From Roseiarcus sp037446355 (GTDB taxonomy: Bacteria; Pseudomonadota; Alphaproteobacteria; Rhizobiales; Beijerinckiaceae): 64,000 nucleotides of DNA. The position numbers were made by a program, and so were the translations under genes. Shown here piece after piece: positions 26,889 to 34,812 of this stretch. The notes under the pieces are model-generated. The model did not search any database. It saw only the letters and a list, made by a program, of their open reading frames with translations, and was not told the origin of the DNA. Positions within the stretch are counted from its first letter, which is position 1. Each line of letters opens with the position of its first letter. The stretch covers positions 1-64,000 of the forward strand of contig JBBIIT010000004.1 in assembly GCA_037446355.1 (NCBI GenBank), in the 5' to 3' direction.

Positions 26889-27704
26889 ATGCAAGTCGCG
26901 CTCATAACCGGGTGTTCGTCGGGCATAGGCGCTGCCGCCGCGCGCCATTTCGCCGCCCAAGGCTGGCAAGTCGTCGCCACGATGCGTCATCCAGAAAAAG
27001 ACGCGGCTTTGCAGGGCGTCGCCAACGTCACGCGCGTCGCGCTCGACGTCACCGATCGCACCTCCATTCAGGGGGCGGTGAAGCGGACGCTCGACGCCTT
27101 CGGGCGCATCGACGCGCTTGTCAACAACGCGGGCTACGGCCTCTTCGGTCCGTTCGAACTCGCTGACGACGCCGACATCGAAAGGCAGTTCGCGACCAAT
27201 CTCTTCGGCCTCTTCGACGTCACGCGCGCGGTGCTGCCGAAGATGCGGGCGCAAAATTCGGGCGTCATTGTCAACGTCGCTTCGGTCGGCGGCCTCACGA
27301 CTTTTCCGATGAACTCGCTTTACCACGCCACCAAATTCGCAGTGGTCGGCTTCTCCGAATCGCTCAATTTCGAATTGGCGCCGTTCAACATTCGCGTGAA
27401 AGCGGTCTGCCCCGGCGGCGTCTCGACCGATTTCGCCGGCCGCTCGTTGGCGGCGACCTTCAAGGACGACAACCACCCCTATGCCGAGACCGTAGCCAAG
27501 ACGATCAAGGCCTTCACCGGCAATCGCGCGCGCCACTCGACGCCCGAGAAGATCGCCGAGGGCCTTTTCGTCGCCGCGACCGATGGGACGCGCAAGACCC
27601 GTTACGTGCTCGGAGACGACGCCAAAGCGACGCTGGCGGGACGCGCGCAGATGAGCGACGAGCAATATGTCGAATACATCGAGCGCTGGATGGCGGGCGG
27701 TTGA
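26889..27704 (+). CDS. Short-chain dehydrogenase/reductase (SDR)
   Basis: 271 residues from the ATG at 26889, with GGAG ten bases upstream; the ORF continues upstream but overlaps the divergent transporter. The cofactor motif TGCSSGIG, the NNAG motif (ALVNNAGYG), catalytic Ser (VNVASVGG) and YxxxK (YHATK) are all present. NAD(P)-dependent oxidoreductase of the classical SDR type; substrate unknown. It is followed by a convergent gene for a small Cys-rich protein. Confidence 0.92.
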   Translation: MQVALITGCSSGIGAAAARHFAAQGWQVVATMRHPEKDAALQGVANVTRVALDVTDRTSIQGAVKRTLDAFGRIDALVNNAGYGLFGPFELADDADIERQFATNLFGLFDVTRAVLPKMRAQNSGVIVNVASVGGLTTFPMNSLYHATKFAVVGFSESLNFELAPFNIRVKAVCPGGVSTDFAGRSLAATFKDDNHPYAETVAKTIKAFTGNRARHSTPEKIAEGLFVAATDGTRKTRYVLGDDAKATLAGRAQMSDEQYVEYIERWMAGG

Positions 27705-27714
27705 AGACGCCGGG

Positions 27715-27963
27715 TCATCTTCCACAGGGCGGCCCGGAAATCGGACATCCATGCGCCGTCAGGCAGGCGCGCTCGGATTCGCAGCAGGTGCGTTCGCAGC
27801 GCGTGAGGTTCGAACAGTCGCGTTCGCATTCGCAACGAGTAGCCGCGCAGCGCGCGCGCTCCGCGCTCGAACAGGCCTGAGCGACAACGCCCGGAGCGGC
27901 GTGCGCCAGTGGCGCGGCGAGACCGACCGCGAAGAGGAAAACGGCGGTTCTAAACCAAAACAT
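27715..27963 (-). CDS. Small secreted cysteine-rich protein
   Basis: 82 residues from MFWFRTAVFLFAVG; a Sec signal peptide ends near AHA at residue 22. The predicted mature chain of ~60 residues has 11 cysteines (C-x7-C-x4-C-x-C-type spacing, including one adjacent CC pair and CECERDC), many Arg and Glu, and ends PPCGR. No family recognised. The odd number of cysteines suggests a metal-binding or cross-linked peptide rather than a simple disulfide knot (inference). An in-frame start at 27981 is possible. Convergent with the SDR gene, 10 bases between stops. Confidence 0.6.
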   Translation of the reverse strand: MFWFRTAVFLFAVGLAAPLAHAAPGVVAQACSSAERARCAATRCECERDCSNLTRCERTCCESERACLTAHGCPISGPPCGR

Positions 27964-28261
27964 TACCGCCCCCTTCCGCACGGGCGCGGCCGAGTTAGGC
28001 CGCTCACGGGAATCATCGCCCGAAACAGCCGATGCCGCAAATCGTCGATCGCCGTCCCGCGCGCAAACCGAACGCCTGCCGCGCCGCCGATATTTCTTTT
28101 CGTCCCGCGCGATCGCCGAGCCGCGCCTCCGGCGAACAAGTCCATGACAATTCTCATGAAATCGGCGCGTAACCGCAATAGAGCCGCTGGGGCCAAAGCT
28201 CTGGACAAGCGCCGGCGCCCTTCCTATAAACCGCCGTCCGCAGCGCGTCGCGCGCTTCGGC
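27964..28261. other. Gap upstream of tRNA-Phe
   Basis: Nearly 300 bases between the Cys-rich protein and the tRNA. An 81-codon minus-strand ORF is Arg-rich and lacks a ribosome site. It should hold the promoters of both flanking genes, but no clear -35/-10 pair was identified. Confidence 0.3.
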
Positions 28262-28337
28262 GCCCAGGTAGCTCAGTTGGTAGAGCATGCGACTGAAAAT
28301 CGCAGTGTCGGTGGTTCGATTCCGCCCCTGGGCACCA
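28262..28337 (+). tRNA. tRNA-Phe (anticodon GAA)
   Basis: 76 bases. Acceptor arms GCCCAGG and CCTGGGC pair fully, followed by A and an encoded CCA. The D arm has GCTC...GAGC; the anticodon arm has TGCGA/TCGCA around CTGAAAA (anticodon GAA); the T loop is TTCGATT. No integrase and no repeat of the tRNA 3' end were seen downstream, so there is no sign of an island. Confidence 0.97.
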
Positions 28338-28496
28338 TCACCCGCCCCCAAGACGCACCTTAACCTATCCGCTCAGAACGCTACTGATTTCAATAGCGTG
28401 GTCAGCTTGCGGGAGCGTCACGGGCAACAGACTTATTTTCAATCAGAGGCGTCGAACGAGTTCGGGAATTGATCGGGCCGCCCCGTAATCCGTAAC

Positions 28497-28528
28497 CCCC
28501 TGTAACCCCTGTGCAGGGGCAACAGGGG
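28497..28528. terminator. Long hairpin between tRNA-Phe and SRPBCC gene
   Basis: Outer arms CCCCTGT/ACAGGGG and inner arms CCCCTG/CAGGGG with a two-by-two internal mismatch and a TG loop. It sits 17 bases beyond the stop of the minus-strand SRPBCC gene, so it probably ends that operon. No strong T-run. Confidence 0.5.
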
Positions 28529-28545
28529 CGCTCCGGCTTGCACGC

Positions 28546-29001
28546 TCAGTCCCAATCGTCCACCCTGGCGTCGTGGGGCGCGGGTCTGCCTTTTCCGGTT
28601 TCGATCATCTCGCGCAGGCTGAACAGGAAGCTCGCCCATTTGGTGCTGCAGTGGGACATGAATTCTCCCCACTCGCGCCAGTTGCGATGACCGAACAGCA
28701 CGGTCGCGTATTCACCGCTCTGCGATAGTGTGAAGTCGATGTCGGTTCCCACCCATTCGGCCGGCCCGTCGACGACCCGCCATCGCACCAAATGGTCGCG
28801 CGCAAGCTCAAGCACTTCCATAACGAATCCGCCGCGCTCGCCGCCATTGGGATTGGCGAACCAAAATCGAATGCGCCCGCCAACGTCCGACTCGCCGGTC
28901 GTGTCGGTCGTCCACCAGCCGGCGAGACCTGGGACTGTCGATAGCGCCTGATAGACCGCCGGGATCGGCGCCTTGATCCCGATCTTATGTACGATGTCCA
29001 T
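28546..29001 (-). CDS. SRPBCC (AHSA1/polyketide-cyclase-like) domain protein
   Basis: 151 residues starting MDIVHKIGIKAPIPAVYQALST. GLAGWWTTDTTGESDVGGRIRFWF (in two parts) and LVRWRVVDGPAEWVGTDIDF match the START-like AHSA1 group; C-terminal helix FLFSLREMIETGKG. These proteins bind hydrophobic ligands; function unknown. Third gene of an ArsR-SRPBCC-SRPBCC operon, 26 bases after the second. Confidence 0.87.
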   Translation of the reverse strand: MDIVHKIGIKAPIPAVYQALSTVPGLAGWWTTDTTGESDVGGRIRFWFANPNGGERGGFVMEVLELARDHLVRWRVVDGPAEWVGTDIDFTLSQSGEYATVLFGHRNWREWGEFMSHCSTKWASFLFSLREMIETGKGRPAPHDARVDDWD

Positions 29002-29027
29002 GACTTACTCCGTGTGTTGAACGCGGC

Positions 29028-29492
29028 TCAGGCCGACTTCGGCACGGCGAGAACGTCGATAGCCCGCCCGGTTTCGAGGAAGGATTTCAGGCTGGAGAGC
29101 ACTAACGGCCAGCCGCGCCGAACGCCCTTTTCCATGCCGCCCCCGGCTTCGAGTTCGTCGTGACTGACCGTTAAGCGCACCATCTCGCCCTGTGGCTCGA
29201 CGTCGAAGGTCACGCGGCTTGTTTTTGACGGGTCGTCCTTTTGCGACTCGTTCGCCCATGAGATCACGAGCCGCCGGGGCGGCGCGCTTTCGATCACCTT
29301 ACCGACGAGTTGCACGTCGCGCTTTTCGTTGGCGCGGATGTGCCGCCACTCCGAGCCGACCTTCCAGTCGGAGACGTTTTCGTGGCCCCAATAGATCCTC
29401 GCGATCTCGGGCTTGATGATCGCCTCGAACACCTTCTCCGGCGTCGACAGGATGTAGGTGACGTAGACAAAGTTGGTCGTTTCCGGGGTCAT
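29028..29492 (-). CDS. SRPBCC (AHSA1-type) domain protein
   Basis: 154 residues: FVYVTYILSTPEKVFEAIIKPE, IYWGHENVSDWKVGSEWRHI, then VTFDVEPQGEMVRLTVSHDEL and a C-terminal helix WPLVLSSLKSFLETG. A classic AHSA1 domain. Its ATG overlaps the ArsR stop (ATGA), so it is coupled to its regulator. Such ArsR-AHSA1 pairs are widespread; the ligand or stress they respond to is mostly unknown. Confidence 0.9.
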   Translation of the reverse strand: MTPETTNFVYVTYILSTPEKVFEAIIKPEIARIYWGHENVSDWKVGSEWRHIRANEKRDVQLVGKVIESAPPRRLVISWANESQKDDPSKTSRVTFDVEPQGEMVRLTVSHDELEAGGGMEKGVRRGWPLVLSSLKSFLETGRAIDVLAVPKSA

Positions 29493-29824
29493 TTTCCGTC
29501 TCCTTCGAGTTGCTTTTTCAGATCGTGCAGCAAACGCAGCCGCTGCGTTTCAAATTTCCTGACCCAACGTTCGTAAATTTCGTACAGCGGCACCGGGTTG
29601 ATGAAGTGGAGCTTCTCACGGCCGCGCTTGGTCGTGCTGACGAGGTTGGCGGCCTGTAGGATTTCCAGATGCTGCGTCGCCGATTGGCGAGCCATACCGA
29701 GATCCGCGCACAATTCGCCAAGCGTCTGACCGTTGCGTTCGTAGAGCCGGTCTAACAGCGCGCGGCGGGTTGGATCGCCAAGCGCCTTGAAAACCGAATC
29801 CGCCTTTGGGTTCGCATCGTTCAT
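29489..29824 (-). CDS. ArsR-family transcriptional regulator
   Basis: 111 residues: VFKALGDPTRRALLDRLYERNGQTLGELC, in two parts, then MARQSATQHLEILQAANLVSTTKRGREKLHF. The winged helix has no metal-binding cysteines of the CxC type (a single Cys in ELCADLG). First gene of the three-gene operon. A perfect palindrome lies 10-29 bases upstream of its ATG and is probably its operator. Confidence 0.92.
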   Translation of the reverse strand: MNDANPKADSVFKALGDPTRRALLDRLYERNGQTLGELCADLGMARQSATQHLEILQAANLVSTTKRGREKLHFINPVPLYEIYERWVRKFETQRLRLLHDLKKQLEGDGK

Positions 29825-29833
29825 GACGCCAAT

Positions 29834-29853
29834 ATGCAGGTATTTACCTGCAT
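29834..29853. promoter_or_regulatory. Probable ArsR operator (perfect palindrome)
   Basis: Arms ATGCAGGTA and TACCTGCAT around TT: 9 bp of perfect dyad, ending ten bases before the ArsR start. Position and symmetry fit an autoregulatory site for the operon regulator; binding is inferred. Confidence 0.65.
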
Positions 29854-30044
29854 GTCAAGGACGAGCCCGCCTCGGCGATGTCGCGCAGTTTCGCCCGTTG
29901 AATGTCAGTCCTTAACGCCCATATTGGCGGGTTGTCCGCGTGTTGGGCGCAAGCCCGGAGCGAGCGATTCACGCCGAGCCGGTTCGAGGATCGTGGAAGC
30001 CGTGCTCCTCATCCGGTCATCGCCGCGCGCTCCCGCCCTGCCCC

Positions 30045-31649
30045 TCAGGCCGCATCCTCGCGGATCATCGCCGCGCCCTTTTCGCCGATCATAATGGAGG
30101 GCGCGTTGGTGTTGCCGTTGGTGACGAAGGGCATGATGGAGGCGTCGCAGACGCGCAGACCCTGGAGGCCCCTGACGCGCAGACGCGCGTCGACGACCGA
30201 GGCGGGGTCGCTGTCGGGTCCCATTTTGCAAGTGCCGACGGGGTGGTACTCGGTGTCGGCCTGATCGCGTAGCAGGCGCTCAATGCCTTGGGGATCGTTA
30301 CGATCCATCGGGTAGAGCATCTTCCCGCGATAGGGATCGAAGGCGCGCGCGGCGAGCACGTCGAGCGCCCGCTGCGTGCCGGCGACGAGCTTGCGCATGT
30401 CGTCCGCATCGCGAAAGAAGCCGGGATCGATCCACGGCGCTGCGCGCGGATTTGGGCTCGCGAGCCGCACCTCTCCGCGGCTTCTGGGCGTCAGCAACGT
30501 CACATGCAGGCTATAGCCGTGGCCCAGGTGCATCTTGCGATTGTGATCGTCGACCATCGCGACGATGAATTCGAATTCGAGGTCGGGCATCACCTCGTCC
30601 GCGCCCGACCGCAAAAACGCGACCGACTCGGCGGCGTTGCTGGTGACGAGGCCAGTTCGCCGAGCGCGCCATTCGCCAAGGGCCTTGGCGATTTTCGAGC
30701 CGCCGGCGAGTGAGAGGCCGAGAAGGTCGCGATTGCCGGGCGAGCGATGGGTTATGACCGAGGTGACATGGTCCTGCAGGTTCTGGCCGACTCCAGGCGC
30801 GTCGCGCACAACCGCGATCTCCATCGCCTTGAGATGCGCGCCCGGACCTACGCCCGAGAGCAAGAGCAGTTGCGGCGAGCCGAAGGCGCCGCCGCTGAGG
30901 ATGATCTCACGGCTGGCGAGAACTTTGTGGCTCTCGCCGCCCTGAACATATTCCGCGCCGATGGCGCGCGTCCCCTCGAACAGGATTCGCGTCACATGCG
31001 CTTTCGTGAGCACCGTCAGATTTCGGCGCGAGAGATGGGGCAGAATATAGGCTGCGGCCGCGCTGCACCGTTCGCCGTTCCTCTGGAACACCTGGGCCGC
31101 GAGGCATCCGTCCTGAACCGCGCCGTTGCAATCAGGATTGAGCGGAATACCGGACTGCTGGCAGGCCGCGAGAAAAACGTCGTTCATCGGGCTCGGGCTG
31201 CGCAGATGCATGACATTGACCGGCCCGCCGACGCCGTGAAAGGCGGGATCGGTGAAATTCTCGTTGTTCTCGAATTTCTTGAAGAACGGCAGTACGTCGG
31301 CGTAGCTCCAACCGGGATTGCCGAGCGCCGCCCAGCCGTCGAACACCTTGGGGTGGCCGCGCACATAGAGCATCGCGTTGATCGCGCTGCTGCCTCCCAG
31401 CGCCTTGCCGCGCGGCTGGAACCCGCGCCGCCCATTGAGGCCCGCTTGCGGCGCGGTGCAATAGTGCCAACTGTTGACGCCCCAGGGCACGACAGCGGCG
31501 AAGCCCAAAGGCGCGCGGATCGCGACGCCGGTTCCATCGTTGCCCGCCTCGATCAAGCCGACCGTAACCCTCGGATCTTCGGAGAGCCGCGCCGCGACCG
31601 CGCAGCCCGCCGACCCACCGCCGAGCACGAGATAGTCGAATGGCCCCAC
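30045..31649 (-). CDS. GMC-family FAD-dependent oxidoreductase (choline/alcohol dehydrogenase-like)
   Basis: 534 residues from a GTG at 31649, which has a strong purine-rich site (GGGGGAGGGCGGAG) just upstream; the ORF extends to 31907 with non-protein-like sequence. The FAD motif LGGGSAGCAVAARL lies at the N-terminus, GMC signature 2 in SGGAFGSPQLLLLSGVGP, and the active-site His in YHPVGTCKMG with NTNAPSIMIGEKGA near the end. It oxidises an alcohol to an aldehyde with FAD. No BetB or ABC genes adjoin, so choline is not implied. Monocistronic. Confidence 0.92.
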   Translation of the reverse strand: MGPFDYLVLGGGSAGCAVAARLSEDPRVTVGLIEAGNDGTGVAIRAPLGFAAVVPWGVNSWHYCTAPQAGLNGRRGFQPRGKALGGSSAINAMLYVRGHPKVFDGWAALGNPGWSYADVLPFFKKFENNENFTDPAFHGVGGPVNVMHLRSPSPMNDVFLAACQQSGIPLNPDCNGAVQDGCLAAQVFQRNGERCSAAAAYILPHLSRRNLTVLTKAHVTRILFEGTRAIGAEYVQGGESHKVLASREIILSGGAFGSPQLLLLSGVGPGAHLKAMEIAVVRDAPGVGQNLQDHVTSVITHRSPGNRDLLGLSLAGGSKIAKALGEWRARRTGLVTSNAAESVAFLRSGADEVMPDLEFEFIVAMVDDHNRKMHLGHGYSLHVTLLTPRSRGEVRLASPNPRAAPWIDPGFFRDADDMRKLVAGTQRALDVLAARAFDPYRGKMLYPMDRNDPQGIERLLRDQADTEYHPVGTCKMGPDSDPASVVDARLRVRGLQGLRVCDASIMPFVTNGNTNAPSIMIGEKGAAMIREDAA

Positions 31650-32123
31650 GCGCTCCGCCCTCCCCCAATTCAAGAACGTCCTGCCTCGATCGGCGCGCTT
31701 GGCGCTACGATAGTCATCCTCGCTCGCTTTAGCCAACCCGAGAGCCGACGCCGGGGACCATGGCCATCCCTCGGGCGAGTTCGAACAATGGCGCGTCGCT
31801 TTGGTTGCTTCGGCGCGCAAGAGGACCGCGCGCCGCCATTGGCGCGGCCGGAGGACGGATGCTATAACGCCGATCTCGGATTGCGCCTGTTTCGGGTAAG
31901 GAACCAATCAGCGGGTTGGCGGGCGCGCGGACACATTCCGGTCGGGACGGTATCAGTGGAATTCGATTACATTCAGCTATTGCGATTTTGAGGTCGGGAC
32001 CGCTCCAGATGAAACGAAAACTCGCGGGCGCCCCTCGTGACCGAGCGGATTTGGCGGAAATGTTCGATCGACGCGATCAAACTGACGAGCAGTTAGGTCT
32101 GCCGGAACCAAAGTGAAGCTCGG
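31650..32123. other. Divergent gap between GMC oxidoreductase and flippase genes
   Basis: About 470 bases without a convincing gene. The part from ~31900 to 32150 is visibly richer in A+T than the flanks, as is the start of the flippase gene, which can be a promoter region or a sign of foreign origin. A 66-codon plus-strand ORF (31916-32116) starts with TTG and has no ribosome site. Confidence 0.35.
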
Positions 32124-33551
32124 GTGATAAAAAAATATATTACGCGCTTCTCCGCCGCATCGAGTTCGCCCGTCGCATCGTTCGCGCTTCGTTTTGTTCG
32201 GACGGTTATCTTATCGCGGCTTCTCACCCCCGAGCACGTTGGCGCCTCCGTCGCGCTGGTCACAATCCTGTCCAGTGGCGAGTTGATCACTTCGGTCGGT
32301 CTCGATCTGTTCGTCATCGTCAACTCGGGAGAGCGCCGAGCGCAGGCCGTCGCCGCGGCCCAGCAGGTCGCACTCTTGCGCGGCCTTCTCCTTGCAGGCG
32401 CAATCGCGCTGTTCACGCCGGCGCTGGCCGACATTTTCAGCGTCAATGCGACCAGCATCTACTGGCTCAGCTTGGTGCCGCCGATCGCCAGCTTGAAGAA
32501 CTTGCGCGTCATCCAATTGCAGCAGGAATATAAATACATCCCGGATGCCGCCTGCACGATTGGCGGACAGGTCGGCGCTTTGATCGCGATTGTCATATTC
32601 GCCACATGGCTGCACGATGAGCGTGCGATGCTCGTGAGCTTGGTCGCCGAGGCCGCGGTAAACGTTGCACTTTCGTATCTTCTGACGTCGCGAGAACGCG
32701 TCGCTTCCGTCGACCCGACGATTCGGCGAGCGGCGCTCTTGTTCGGACTGCCGCTGGTGCTCAACGGAATCGGGCTCATGGTTCTCGGCCAGGCCGACCG
32801 AATGATCGTCGCCAAACTGTTCGATCTGCCGACCCTGGCTCTTTATTCACTGACGGTGAACCTCGCGATCGCGCCAACGTCCATTTTGAACGGAATTGTA
32901 AGTAAGATTGCGATGCCGTTCCTGACGCGATCGCAGGCTGACCACGACAAATTTACGCGCGCGTCGCTGATTTTGCTTTCGGGCGTGCTGCTGATCGGCG
33001 CGGCCTACGCTGCACCGGTCGGCCTGCTTCTCGATCGGCTCGTGCCGCTGGTCTATGGTTCCCGATATCAAGTAACGCCCGCCTTCAGCGCCCTGATGGG
33101 CGGCGTCGCTTTCTTACGTTTTTGCCGGTACGGTCCCAGCATTGTTCTGATCGCGCTCAGCAAGACGACCTGGCTCACCGCGGGCAATCTGGTTTCCGGT
33201 CTTGGGGTTCTAATCGGATTGCTTTTGGGGATGCGGTACGGGCATTTGGAATCGATCGCCGTCGGCCTGCTGATCGGCGATGGGTTGTCGCTTGCCTTTT
33301 TGTCGCTGATCGTCGGCCGATTCGTTCGACATGAAAACGGATTCCGTTTCCATGCGCCGGTAGTGATCCTGGCGGTCGCCCTCGTCGCGCTCGCGCGACT
33401 GACCGAATATCTCGGTTTGGCTCCGGGCCTTCAGACGATCATGCTCGTCGCCGCCGCGATCGTCTTCAGTCTGGACGCAGCGATCGTTTACAACATGATC
33501 GTCGCCGAGCGGGGGAGATCGAGCCCGGCTATTCGCTCCCTCGATCTTTGA
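32124..33551 (+). CDS. Polysaccharide flippase-like membrane protein (Wzx/MOP superfamily)
   Basis: 475 residues with a GTG start. About 12-14 hydrophobic segments; the opening FALRFVRTVILSRLLTPEHVGA (in two parts) is typical of O-antigen/teichoic-acid flippases, as is LPLVLNGIGLMVLGQADRMIVAKL in the middle. It would move lipid-linked sugars across the inner membrane. No glycosyltransferase, polymerase or chain-length gene adjoins, so it is an orphan. Composition is slightly AT-richer than its neighbours, compatible with horizontal transfer (inference). Confidence 0.85.
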   Translation: MIKKYITRFSAASSSPVASFALRFVRTVILSRLLTPEHVGASVALVTILSSGELITSVGLDLFVIVNSGERRAQAVAAAQQVALLRGLLLAGAIALFTPALADIFSVNATSIYWLSLVPPIASLKNLRVIQLQQEYKYIPDAACTIGGQVGALIAIVIFATWLHDERAMLVSLVAEAAVNVALSYLLTSRERVASVDPTIRRAALLFGLPLVLNGIGLMVLGQADRMIVAKLFDLPTLALYSLTVNLAIAPTSILNGIVSKIAMPFLTRSQADHDKFTRASLILLSGVLLIGAAYAAPVGLLLDRLVPLVYGSRYQVTPAFSALMGGVAFLRFCRYGPSIVLIALSKTTWLTAGNLVSGLGVLIGLLLGMRYGHLESIAVGLLIGDGLSLAFLSLIVGRFVRHENGFRFHAPVVILAVALVALARLTEYLGLAPGLQTIMLVAAAIVFSLDAAIVYNMIVAERGRSSPAIRSLDL

Positions 33552-33576
33552 TGGGCGCCCGACCGAGCACGACCCG

Positions 33577-33975
33577 CTAGGCGCCGCGATAATCCTCATC
33601 GCTGACCTTCTCCAGCCAGTCGACGGCGCGACCGTCGAGCGCCTCCTGGATGGCGATATGCGTCATCGCGGTCGTCGGCGCGGCGCCATGCCAGTGTTTC
33701 TCGCCGGGCGCGAACCAGACGACGTCGCCCGGGCGGATTTCTTCCACTGGGCCGCCGTGGCGCTGCGCCCGGCCGCAGCCGGAGGTGACAATGAGCGCCT
33801 GCCCCAGCGGATGCGTGTGCCATGCCGTGCGAGCGCCGGGCTCGAATGTCACGGAATTGGCGGCGGCGCGCGCGGGCGCGTTGGCGGGAAACACCGGATC
33901 GATCCGCACGGTCCCGGTGAACCATTCGGCCGGACCTTTGGCCGAGGGCTGAGCGCCGCTGCGCTGGATTTTCAT
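33577..33975 (-). CDS. Cupin-domain protein ((R)-mandelonitrile-lyase-like)
   Basis: 132 residues, single cupin. TAWHTHPLGQALIVTSGCGRAQ carries the first motif (HxH...Q metal ligands, split here) and GDVVWFAPGEKHWHGAAP the second (His ligand). Family knowledge: manganese cupins of this length include GtHNL hydroxynitrile lyases and carboxymuconolactone-type relatives. The real substrate is unknown. Stands alone, convergent with the flippase gene. Confidence 0.85.
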   Translation of the reverse strand: MKIQRSGAQPSAKGPAEWFTGTVRIDPVFPANAPARAAANSVTFEPGARTAWHTHPLGQALIVTSGCGRAQRHGGPVEEIRPGDVVWFAPGEKHWHGAAPTTAMTHIAIQEALDGRAVDWLEKVSDEDYRGA

Positions 33976-34174
33976 GATCGCCTCCGAAGACCGTGAATAC
34001 GGCGGCCGAGCGCGGCCGCAAAGAACAAGTCTAGGCGCTGCGCTTCCTCAAGAACAGGCGGCGCGAGACTGCGCCACAAGAATGGTTTTCTCCCTGCCTT
34101 GAACTGTAAATGATTATTTAGAAGCGCTTCGCCGGCGAACGCCTATTATCGATGCGGGGGGTTAGGAGACTACC

Positions 34175-34435
34175 ATGAAAACCCTCGCAATCGCAGGCGC
34201 CGCCGCGGTCGCGGCTCTTTATCTGCTTCCGGCGTCCGCCGGCGCGTTTTTCCCCGCCCCGTCCGACATGGCGGGGGTCCAGGGCGTCCATACCGTCATC
34301 GACTCGTCGGGCCGTTCCATCGACGTCGTGAGCAACGCCAACGCCTGCGCGCCTTTTGACTCGTTGGCCGTGTGGGGCCCCGGGCCGAACACCGCGCCTA
34401 TCGGCTATCACTGCTTCAACCCTCGCAACCGATAG
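34175..34435 (+). CDS. Small secreted protein of unknown function
   Basis: 86 residues starting MKTLAIAGAAAVAALYLLPASAGA, a clear Sec signal peptide with cleavage near residue 24. TAGGAGAC precedes the ATG by six bases. The mature part has two cysteines (NACAPF and YHCFNP) that could form one disulfide, and a Gly/Pro-rich stretch VWGPGPNTAPIGYH. No family recognised. Exported to the periplasm or outside. Confidence 0.7.
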   Translation: MKTLAIAGAAAVAALYLLPASAGAFFPAPSDMAGVQGVHTVIDSSGRSIDVVSNANACAPFDSLAVWGPGPNTAPIGYHCFNPRNR

Positions 34436-34522
34436 CCGCATCGGGCCACGCCCCTCTTGGGCGCGAGCCGTCCCCGGCGACGTTCGCGCGTGCTATCCTC
34501 GTCGCGCCGCCGGGGATGCAAC

Positions 34523-34735
34523 ATGAGTCACGCCACTTCCAAGCGATCCTTCGCCAAAGCCGCGACCTATCGCGTGGTCATCATGTGTCTGGATTTCACG
34601 ACGATCTATCTCTTCACCGGCAAAACGCATGTCGCGATCGGCTTCATGATCGTCAGCAATGTTTATACGTCCCTCGGCTACTTCCTGCATGAACGCGTAT
34701 GGGCGAAATTCAGTTGGGGGCTTGTCGCCGACTAA
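34523..34735 (+). CDS. DUF2061-type small membrane protein
   Basis: 70 residues from the ATG at 34523. RSFAKAATYRVVIMCLDFTTIYLFTG (in two parts) followed by HVAIGFMIVSNVYTSLGYFLHERVW matches DUF2061 proteins, with two membrane helices and a conserved F-HER-W end. Inner membrane; function unknown. Confidence 0.85.
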   Translation: MSHATSKRSFAKAATYRVVIMCLDFTTIYLFTGKTHVAIGFMIVSNVYTSLGYFLHERVWAKFSWGLVAD

Positions 34736-34812
34736 GCGTCGGCGCGCCTACCCCGCGCACTCCAGGCCCGATACTGTTCGACCCGGAACCGAAGCGTACG
34801 GGGGGCGGCACG

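Noticed and set aside
27963..28208. 81-codon ORF upstream of the Cys-rich gene
   Set aside because: Arg-rich, no ribosome site and no motif; it lies where promoters of the flanking genes must be.
28262..28546. tRNA-Phe as an island attachment site
   Set aside because: No integrase, no direct repeat of the tRNA 3' end and no mobile genes follow within the window.
31650..31907. N-terminal extension of the GMC oxidoreductase
   Set aside because: The extra 86 codons are not protein-like and precede the FAD motif by too much; a GTG with a strong ribosome site at 31649 fits family length.
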